Assembly (NCBI GenBank): GCA_046565765.1
Contig: JBKHXX010000049.1
Location: forward strand, 1 to 64,000
DNA: 64,000 nucleotides
Reading direction: 5' to 3'
Source of the DNA: JBFMCT01 sp046565765
GTDB lineage: Bacteria; Actinomycetota; Acidimicrobiia; Acidimicrobiales; AC-14
Part shown: piece by piece, positions 58,537 to 64,000 of the stretch
Numbering within the stretch: the first letter of the stretch is position 1
Layout: the number at the start of each line of letters is the position of its first letter
Notes under the pieces: model-generated
The model's input: the letters and a program-made list of their open reading frames with translations, nothing else
Databases searched by the model: none
What the model was told of the DNA's origin: nothing
Made by a program: the position numbers and the translations under genes

Positions 58537-59262
58537 GTGAGCCTGTACCGCGAGACCGGGGTGGTGCTGCGGACGATGCGGCTGGGGGAGGCCGACCGCA
58601 TCGTGACCTTCCTCACGCCCGGCCGGGGGAAGGTCCGGGCCGTGGCCAAGGGGGTGCGCAAGACCAAGTCCCGCTTCGGGGGCCGCCTCGAGCCGCTGAA
58701 CCACGTGTCGCTGCTCCTGTACGAGGGCCGCGAGCTCGACGTGGTGACCCAGGCCGAGTCGATCGAGCAGTTCCGGGCCGTGCGGGAGGACCTCGACCGC
58801 CTGGCCAAGGCCCAGTCGCTGCTGGAAGCGGCCGACCAGGTCGCCCAGGAACGCCACGCCGCCACCCGGTTGTACACCATGCTGCTGGGGGCGCTGCGGG
58901 CCCTGGCCGCGGGCGACTCGCCCCTGCTCGTCCCCGCCTTCTTCCTCAAGGTCCTGGCCCTGGAAGGCTTCCAGCCCATCCTCGACGGCTGCGCCGGCTG
59001 CGGGTCCGACGCCGAGCTGGTCGCCTTCGACGTGGGGGAGGGCGGCGCCCTGTGCCGCTCCTGCGCGGGCCGCCTGTCCGCCCTCGCCCTGTCCGCCGAC
59101 GGCCTCGCCCTCGTCCGCCGGGTGTTGGGTGGCGACCTGGCCTCCTGCCTGCGCGAACCGCCCTCGCGGGCCACCGCCGAGGTCGACCGCCTGGCCACCC
59201 GCTCCCTCGAACACCATCTCGAACGCCGCCTGCGGAGCGTCACCACTCTCGACCGCGCCTGA
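58537..59262 (+). CDS. recO: DNA repair protein RecO
   Basis: A 241-residue recombination mediator that loads RecA with RecR. The OB fold is in the first 80 residues (ETGVVLRTMRLGEADRIVTF, VAKGVRKTKSRFGGRLEP). A zinc-binding four-cysteine motif is CAGC...CRSC at about 149-184. The length is normal. GTG 58537 follows the two hairpins. Confidence 0.93.
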   Translation: MSLYRETGVVLRTMRLGEADRIVTFLTPGRGKVRAVAKGVRKTKSRFGGRLEPLNHVSLLLYEGRELDVVTQAESIEQFRAVREDLDRLAKAQSLLEAADQVAQERHAATRLYTMLLGALRALAAGDSPLLVPAFFLKVLALEGFQPILDGCAGCGSDAELVAFDVGEGGALCRSCAGRLSALALSADGLALVRRVLGGDLASCLREPPSRATAEVDRLATRSLEHHLERRLRSVTTLDRA

Positions 59263-59276
59263 CTCCACCACGCCAC

Positions 59277-59313
59277 TGTGCATTTTCCTACCTCTCAGGT
59301 AGGAAAATGCACA
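59277..59313. repeat. Perfect 17-bp palindrome near the DUF559 gene
   Basis: TGTGCATTTTCCTACCT (59277-59293) pairs perfectly with AGGTAGGAAAATGCACA (59297-59313) across a CTC loop. It is much more AT-rich than its surroundings. It sits between recO and the DUF559 gene, immediately before the CTGTCA promoter. It may be an operator, terminator or mobile palindrome. Confidence 0.85.
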
Positions 59314-59314
59314 A

Positions 59315-59337
59315 CTGTCATACCCCATTCCCACACT
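59315..59337 (+). promoter_or_regulatory. Short-spacer CTGTCA promoter upstream of the DUF559 gene
   Basis: CTGTCA (59315-59320) is 11 bases from CACACT (59332-59337), the same spacing as upstream of comM. The -10 is weaker, with C in place of the first T. GTG 59344 lies 6 bases after it, so the transcript would be leaderless. Confidence 0.4.
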
Positions 59338-59343
59338 GGCGCC

Positions 59344-60195
59344 GTGGATCGAGAGCTGAACCGAGCCTTTGCAGCCCAGCACGGGCTCGCCACGATGGCG
59401 CAGGTCGCTGCTGCGGGGGGCACCGAGCGGATGGTCCACAACCGCCTGCGGACGGGCCGGTGGGTACGGGTGGGCGGCGGGGTGTACCGGTTGGCCGGGG
59501 CGTCGGTGACGTGGGAGCAACGGGTGTTGGCGGCGTGCCTGGTGGCCGGGCCCGACGCCGTGGTGTCCCATCAGGCGGCGGCCGTGCTGCTCGGCATCTC
59601 GGGCTTCCGGCCGGGGAAGCCGCACATCACCGTTCCGCCGACCGGCAACGCCCGCAACCCGCTGGCCGTCGTGCACCGGGGGGTGCTGGGCCGGGCCGAC
59701 CGCAGCGTCCGCAACCACGTCCCGGTCACCCACCCGGCCCGCACGCTGGCCGACCTGGCCCGCACTGCCAGCCGTGACGCGCTCGAGGAGGCGGTGGACG
59801 ACGTGCTGTGCCGCAGGCTGGTCACCCTCGACCGGCTGGCCGAGGGCGCGCCGGCCCGCCTCCGGGCCGTCCTCGACGCGTGGAGTCCGGGCGCCCTTCC
59901 CGGCAGCCCGGCCGAGATGGCCCTCGTGCGCCAGCTCCTCGGCGCCGGCCTGCCCCACCCCGTGCGCCAGCACTGGATCGCGGCCGCCCACGCCCGCGTC
60001 GACCTCGCATACCCGGCCGAGCGGATCGCCATCGAGCTCGACTCGTTCCGGTGGCACGGCGGGCGCCGGGCGTTCGACTCCGACCGCAGCCGCGGCAACC
60101 GCATCGTGGCCGCCGGGTGGCAGTTGCTTCGGGCCACCCCCGGGATGGACGTGGGCGAGACCGCGGCCAGGCTCCTGCGGCGGGCGGCGGCGTGA
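59344..60195 (+). CDS. AbiEi-like winged helix plus DUF559 nuclease-like protein
   Basis: A 283-residue protein. Residues 1-60 resemble the AbiEi-type antitoxin winged-helix domain (AQHGLATMAQVAAAGGTERM, RWVRVGGGVYRLAG). The middle is helical. The last 80 residues fit DUF559/Vsr-like endonuclease (IAIELDSFRWHGGRRAFDSD, RSRGNRIVAAGWQLLRATPG), with likely catalytic acidic residues. The combination is common in actinobacteria, sometimes annotated as type IV toxin-antitoxin related. No AbiEii toxin gene is adjacent. GTG 59344 is chosen from the promoter position. Confidence 0.8.
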   Translation: MDRELNRAFAAQHGLATMAQVAAAGGTERMVHNRLRTGRWVRVGGGVYRLAGASVTWEQRVLAACLVAGPDAVVSHQAAAVLLGISGFRPGKPHITVPPTGNARNPLAVVHRGVLGRADRSVRNHVPVTHPARTLADLARTASRDALEEAVDDVLCRRLVTLDRLAEGAPARLRAVLDAWSPGALPGSPAEMALVRQLLGAGLPHPVRQHWIAAAHARVDLAYPAERIAIELDSFRWHGGRRAFDSDRSRGNRIVAAGWQLLRATPGMDVGETAARLLRRAAA

Positions 60196-60224
60196 ACTAT
60201 GGCGGAAATGGGAACAAGGGCGGC

Positions 60225-60431
60225 ATGCGAAAGGGTGGCGGGATCCTCCTCTCGGCGGTGTTGGCCGCGTCTGTGGTCCTCGGCGGGTGCGGCGACGACG
60301 ACGAACCCGAACCGGCCGAGCCGTCGGGCAACACCCCGACAACGACCAACACGACGTTCGCCCCGGGCGACACCAGGCCCGACGCGGGGGCCACCACGTC
60401 GACGGGCCGGACCTCCACGACCGGCCAGTAG
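60225..60431 (+). CDS. Small Thr/Pro-rich lipoprotein
   Basis: A 68-residue predicted lipoprotein: MRKGGGILLSAVLAASVVL is followed by the lipobox LGGC and an acidic start DDDEPEPAEP. The mature part is rich in Thr, Ser, Pro and Gly without recognisable domains. It has no known function. It lies between the DUF559 gene and glyS. Confidence 0.65.
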   Translation: MRKGGGILLSAVLAASVVLGGCGDDDEPEPAEPSGNTPTTTNTTFAPGDTRPDAGATTSTGRTSTTGQ

Positions 60432-60471
60432 CCGGCCCCCGAACCGGCCGGGGCGGAGGCGGTGCACCGCC

Positions 60472-60477
60472 TAGCCT
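60472..60477 (+). promoter_or_regulatory. Possible -10 box for glyS
   Basis: TAGCCT ends 8 bases before ATG 60486, close to leaderless spacing. Confidence 0.4.
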
Positions 60478-60485
60478 GGTCCCTC

Positions 60486-61793
60486 ATGTCCGCCGCGCCC
60501 GATCTCACCGAACAGGTCGTCAACCTCTGCAAGCGCCGGGGCTTCGTCTTCCCGTCCAGCGAGATCTACGGCGGGTTCCGCTCGACGTACGACTACGGCC
60601 CCCTGGGCGTGCTCCTCAAGCGCAACGTGATGGAGGCGTGGTGGCGCGCCATGGTCCAGGAGCGCGAAGACATCGTGGGCCTCGACGCCGCCATCCTCAT
60701 GGCGCCCCGGGTCTGGGAGGCGTCCGGGCACCTGGCCACCTTCACCGACCCCCTGGTCGACTGCCGCAACTGCAAGGAGCGGTGGCGGGCCGACCAGATC
60801 GGCGACACCTGCCCGAGGTGCGGCTCCCGTGACCTGACCGACGCCCGCCCGTTCCACCTCATGTTCAAGACCCACGTCGGGCCGGTGGAGGACGACGCCA
60901 GCATCGCCTACCTCCGGCCCGAGACGGCCCAGGGCATCTTCGTCAACTTCGCCAACGTGTTGCAGACGAGCCGCAAGAAGCCGCCGTTCGGCATCGCCCA
61001 GCAGGGCAAGTCGTTCCGCAACGAGATCACCCCGGGCAACTTCATCTTCCGCACCCGCGAGTTCGAGCAGATGGAGATGGAGTTCTTCGTGCCGCCCGAC
61101 GAGGGCAAGCAGTGGTTCGAGTACTGGTGCGACGAGCGGTTGAAGTGGTACGTCGACCTGGGCATCCCCGAGGACCAGTTGCGCCTCCGCCACCACGACG
61201 CCGAGGAGCTGTCCCACTACTCCACCGGCACGGCCGACGTGGAGTTCCTCTACCCGTGGGGCTGGGGCGAGCTGGAGGGCGTGGCCAACCGCACCGACTA
61301 CGACCTCACCAAGCACGCCGAGTTCTCGGGCCAGAAGCTCGAGTACTTCGACCAGAGCACCGGCGAGCGCTACGTGCCCCACGTCGTCGAGCCGGCCGCC
61401 GGCGTGGGCCGCAGCATGATGGCCTTCCTGCTCGCCGCCTACACCGAGGACGAGGTCAACGGGGAGAAGCGCACGCTCTTGCGCCTCCACCCCCGCCTGG
61501 CCCCCTACAAGGTGGCCGTGCTGCCCCTCTCCAAGAACGAGCGGCTGACCCCGACGGCCAAGGACCTGGCCCGCCGCCTGCGCCCCCACTTCTCGACCGA
61601 CTACGACGAGACCCAGGCCATCGGCCGGCGATACCGCCGCCAGGACGAGATCGGTACGCCCCACTGCGTCACCGTCGACTTCGAGTCCCTCGACGACCAG
61701 GCCGTGACCATCCGCGACCGGGACACGCTCGCCCAGGAGCGGGTGCCGATCGACGGCGTGGTCGACGCGCTGAAACAGCGGTTGGGTGGCTGA
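60486..61793 (+). CDS. glyS: Glycyl-tRNA synthetase (homodimeric class II)
   Basis: A 435-residue enzyme that charges tRNA-Gly. It has VVNLCKRRGFVFPSSEIYGG at the start, RRxF-like motif 2 FRNEITPGNFIFRTREFEQM and PFGIAQQGKSFR, and motif 3 GVGRSMMAFLLAAY. The zinc-binding cysteines (CRNC, CPRC) are at about 95-120. The C-terminal anticodon-binding domain has APYKVAVLPLSKNE. The length matches the bacterial/eukaryotic-type alpha2 GlyRS. Confidence 0.96.
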   Translation: MSAAPDLTEQVVNLCKRRGFVFPSSEIYGGFRSTYDYGPLGVLLKRNVMEAWWRAMVQEREDIVGLDAAILMAPRVWEASGHLATFTDPLVDCRNCKERWRADQIGDTCPRCGSRDLTDARPFHLMFKTHVGPVEDDASIAYLRPETAQGIFVNFANVLQTSRKKPPFGIAQQGKSFRNEITPGNFIFRTREFEQMEMEFFVPPDEGKQWFEYWCDERLKWYVDLGIPEDQLRLRHHDAEELSHYSTGTADVEFLYPWGWGELEGVANRTDYDLTKHAEFSGQKLEYFDQSTGERYVPHVVEPAAGVGRSMMAFLLAAYTEDEVNGEKRTLLRLHPRLAPYKVAVLPLSKNERLTPTAKDLARRLRPHFSTDYDETQAIGRRYRRQDEIGTPHCVTVDFESLDDQAVTIRDRDTLAQERVPIDGVVDALKQRLGG

Positions 61794-61860
61794 CAGCCGC
61801 CGCCGGCCTCGATACAGTTGCCCGCAAGAGCGGGAATCAGTACGACAGCAGGAGTGAACG

Positions 61861-62250
61861 TTGAGCGAGTCAGGTGGAAACGCAGGGGACTTCACCCCGT
61901 CCTTCAACTCTCGTAGCCCCGCCGGTGGCAACTGCACTGCATGTGGGAAGCCCGTAGCTCTCACGCAGCGCCGTTGTCCCTCGTGCGGCTCGTGGCAGCG
62001 CCCCTGGAGCACCGGCGGGAAGCCCAGCCGCTGGGCCCGCTACAACGTGGGTGGCTCCGGCCGTCCCGACGAGTGGGGCGCGCAGATGGGCCAGCACGGC
62101 GAGGTGCAGAGCTCGGTCTGGGTCCGTTGGGGCCCGAACGGCGAGTACGTGCGCCAGTCCACTCCGAGCGGCCAGCCCGCTCCGTCGGGCGCTCACAGCC
62201 GCGGTCGCGAGCGGCCGCCGCGCCCCGAGAAGAAGCGCAAGAACAAGTAG
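61861..62250 (+). CDS. Small zinc-ribbon protein of unknown function
   Basis: A 129-residue protein from TTG 61861 with CAGGAGTGAACG upstream. The N-terminal third has two cysteine pairs, NCTACGKPV and RRCPSCGSW, a rubredoxin/zinc-ribbon-like fold. The rest is Gly, Pro and Trp-rich and ends in a basic tail (RPEKKRKNK), which suggests nucleic-acid or ribosome binding by inference. A possible -10, TACAGT, lies 44 bases upstream (61812-61817). Confidence 0.65.
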   Translation: MSESGGNAGDFTPSFNSRSPAGGNCTACGKPVALTQRRCPSCGSWQRPWSTGGKPSRWARYNVGGSGRPDEWGAQMGQHGEVQSSVWVRWGPNGEYVRQSTPSGQPAPSGAHSRGRERPPRPEKKRKNK

Positions 62251-62314
62251 CGCGCCGCGCCTTCGGGCGCCCGCAGTGAAACGCTCGGCCGGAGGGGCGG
62301 GTCCAAGCGCGAAC

Positions 62315-62320
62315 TAGGCT
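62315..62320 (+). promoter_or_regulatory. Possible -10 box for ppdK
   Basis: TAGGCT lies 36 bases before TTG 62357 and would give a leader of about 25-30 bases containing AAAGGAG as ribosome-binding site. Confidence 0.4.
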
Positions 62321-62356
62321 CGGCGGTCGAGCCATTCGCCAAAGGAGTCCCGACCC

Positions 62357-64000
62357 TTGACGTACGTCTTCGCCTTCGACCACCAGCACGACCAGCCCCC
62401 GATGAGCCTCAAGAGCCTGCTTGGGGGCAAGGGAGCGAACCTGGCGGAGATGACGTCGGTACTCGGGCTGCCCGTCCCTCACGGCTTCACCATCTCCACC
62501 GACGCCTGCCGGGCCTACATGGACGGTGGCTGGCCCGCGGGCCTGTCCGACGAGATCGCGGCCCAGCTCGTCGCCCTCGAGCAGAAGATGGGCAAGCGGC
62601 TGGGCGACCCGGCCGACCCCCTGCTGGTCAGCGTCCGTTCGGGGGCCAAGTTCTCCATGCCCGGGATGATGGACACCGTCCTCAACCTGGGCCTCAACGA
62701 CGAGTCGGTGAAGGGCCTGGCCAACCAGACCAGCGACGAGCGCTTCGCCTACGACTCCTACCGGCGGTTCATCTCCATGTACGGCCGCATCGTGCAAGGC
62801 GTGCCGGCCGAGGAGTTCGATTCGCTGTTCGACAAGGCCAAGGAGGCGTCGGGAGCGGGATCCGACGCCGAGATCCCGGCCGCCACCCTGGCCGAGCTCA
62901 TCGACTCCTACAAGGACGTGGTCCTCCGCCACACCGGCGAGCCCTTCCCGCAGGAGCCGGCCGACCAGCTGCGGGGCGCCATCGAGGCGGTGTTCAAGTC
63001 CTGGAACGGTCCCCGCGCCGTCACCTACCGCGTGCGGGAGCGCATCCCCCACGACCTGGGCACGGCCGTCAACGTCCAGTCGATGGTGTTCGGGAACCGG
63101 GACGACAACTCGGGCACGGGCGTGGGCTTCACCCGCGACCCGGCCTCGGGTGAGGCCGGGGCCTACGGCGACTTCCTGGTCAACGCCCAGGGTGAGGACG
63201 TGGTGGCCGGCATCCGCAACACCCTCAAGCTCGAGGAGATGCGCAACCTCTTCCCGGCGATCTACGACGAGCTGCTGGGCATCTTCGACCGCCTCGAGCG
63301 GCACTACCGCGACATGTGCGACACCGAGTTCACCATCGACCAGGGCAAGCTCTGGATGCTCCAGACGCGTGTCGGCAAGCGGACGGGCATGGCGGCCATC
63401 CGCATGGCGCTCGACATGACCGGCAAGCACGCCACGTCGAACAAGATCGACAAGAAGATCAAGCTCTCACGCGAGGAAGCCCTGATGCGGGTGAGCGGCG
63501 AGCACGTCGAGCAGATGCTGCACCCCGACTTCGCCGTCCCGGAGTCGACGCTGACCGTGCTCACCCGGGGCCTGGCGGCATCCCCCGGTGCGGCCGTCGG
63601 GCAGGTGTACTTCACGGCCGACGAGGCGGCCGACGCCGCGGACCGTGGCGAGAAGGTGATCCTCGTCCGCAACGAGACCTCGCCCGAGGACGTGCACGGA
63701 ATGATCGCCGCCGAGGGCATCCTCACGGCCCGCGGCGGGCTGGTCAGCCATGCCGCCGTCGTCGCTCGCGGCTGGGGGAAGCCGGCCGTCGTCGGCGCCG
63801 AGCAGGTCAAGATCCGCGGGAAGGCCTTCACCGTGGGCGGCACCCTCGTGAGTGAGGGCGACACGATCTCGCTCAGCGGTACGACCGGGGCGGTCGTGAT
63901 CGGCGCGGTCGAGCTCAAGGCGCCCGAGGCGTCCAAGCAGCTCGACGAGATCCTCCGGTGGGCCGACGACACCCGCAAGGGCAAGATGAAGGTGCGGGCC
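62357..64000 (+). CDS. ppdK: Pyruvate, phosphate dikinase, 3' end cut by window edge
   Basis: A 548-residue partial enzyme that interconverts pyruvate, ATP and phosphate with PEP, AMP and diphosphate. The N-terminal nucleotide-binding domain has LLGGKGANLAEMTSVLGLPV and VSVRSGAKFSMPGMMDTVLN. The phosphohistidine domain is visible as LTARGGLVSHAAVVARGWGK with His465. The C-terminal PEP/pyruvate domain lies off the right edge. TTG 62357 has AAAGGAG nine bases upstream. Confidence 0.95.
   Translation, partial: MTYVFAFDHQHDQPPMSLKSLLGGKGANLAEMTSVLGLPVPHGFTISTDACRAYMDGGWPAGLSDEIAAQLVALEQKMGKRLGDPADPLLVSVRSGAKFSMPGMMDTVLNLGLNDESVKGLANQTSDERFAYDSYRRFISMYGRIVQGVPAEEFDSLFDKAKEASGAGSDAEIPAATLAELIDSYKDVVLRHTGEPFPQEPADQLRGAIEAVFKSWNGPRAVTYRVRERIPHDLGTAVNVQSMVFGNRDDNSGTGVGFTRDPASGEAGAYGDFLVNAQGEDVVAGIRNTLKLEEMRNLFPAIYDELLGIFDRLERHYRDMCDTEFTIDQGKLWMLQTRVGKRTGMAAIRMALDMTGKHATSNKIDKKIKLSREEALMRVSGEHVEQMLHPDFAVPESTLTVLTRGLAASPGAAVGQVYFTADEAADAADRGEKVILVRNETSPEDVHGMIAAEGILTARGGLVSHAAVVARGWGKPAVVGAEQVKIRGKAFTVGGTLVSEGDTISLSGTTGAVVIGAVELKAPEASKQLDEILRWADDTRKGKMKVRA

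Overview
The window is a high-GC (roughly 70% by eye) actinobacterial chromosome segment. The conserved gene order (rsmD-coaD-DivIVA-like-DUF177-rpmF-plsX-acpP-rnc-mutM-smc-ftsY-ffh-rpsP-khpA-rimM-trmD-rplS-lepB-DUF2469-yraN-comM-dprA-xerC-whiG, rpsB-tsf-pyrH-frr-cdsA-dxr-rseP-ispG, rimP-nusA-ylxR-infB-DUF503-rbfA-nrnA-truB-ribF, uppS-recO, glyS, ppdK) is the actinobacterial core arrangement. Frequent GTG/TTG starts, 1-20 bp overlaps and the DUF2469/WhiG/DivIVA-like set suggest Actinomycetota. The class is probably Acidimicrobiia or a relative, which is an inference and not shown by the sequence.

Layout. 1-3139 (minus): a TPR protein of the CHAT-protease type, cut by the left edge. 3229-8576 (plus): rRNA methylation, CoA, lipid-precursor, RNase III and DNA repair genes. 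8588-11212: a two-propeller (delta-60 plus RCC1) secreted protein with an apparent frameshift, bracketed by two copies of a 51-bp palindrome. 11261-14686: smc. 14683-18179: a heme peroxidase facing a subtilase and a small free-standing propeptide-like protein. 18186-29973: SRP/FtsY, TerC-type transporter, ribosome and RNA-modification genes, signal peptidase, competence-type DNA genes, XerC and a WhiG-type sigma factor. 30111-32809: envelope M23-like/hydrolase fusion and a PQQ-propeller lipoprotein. 32947-41966: translation factors, UMP kinase, CDP-DAG synthase and two MEP isoprenoid enzymes around a site-2 protease. 41963-47649 (minus): two ABC half-exporters, then an ECF sigma/anti-sigma-like module whose sigma gene is frameshifted as sequenced. 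47722-56807: the rimP-nusA-infB operon behind a leader with an intrinsic terminator, ending in truB-ribF. 56790-62250: YihY-type membrane protein, uppS, recO, an AbiEi/DUF559-type protein next to a perfect 17-bp palindrome, small lipoprotein, glyS and a zinc-ribbon protein. 62357-64000: ppdK, cut by the right edge.

The core genes look like ordinary growth operons for translation, secretion, phospholipid and isoprenoid synthesis. The accessory genes (CHAT/TPR, RCC1, peroxidase/protease, ABC pair, sigma module, DUF559) sit at junctions between core operons, and several junctions carry palindromes. The most interesting signals are: three copies of a 51-bp palindrome with invariant 13-5-5-5-5-5-13 geometry and a covarying inner stem; a recurring short-spacer CTGTCA promoter upstream of comM, the M23 fusion and the DUF559 gene; four genes that seem to need CTG starts; and two single-G frameshifts that could be decay or assembly errors. 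No gene-free stretch longer than 300 bases was found, and no tRNA, rRNA or CRISPR was recognised.
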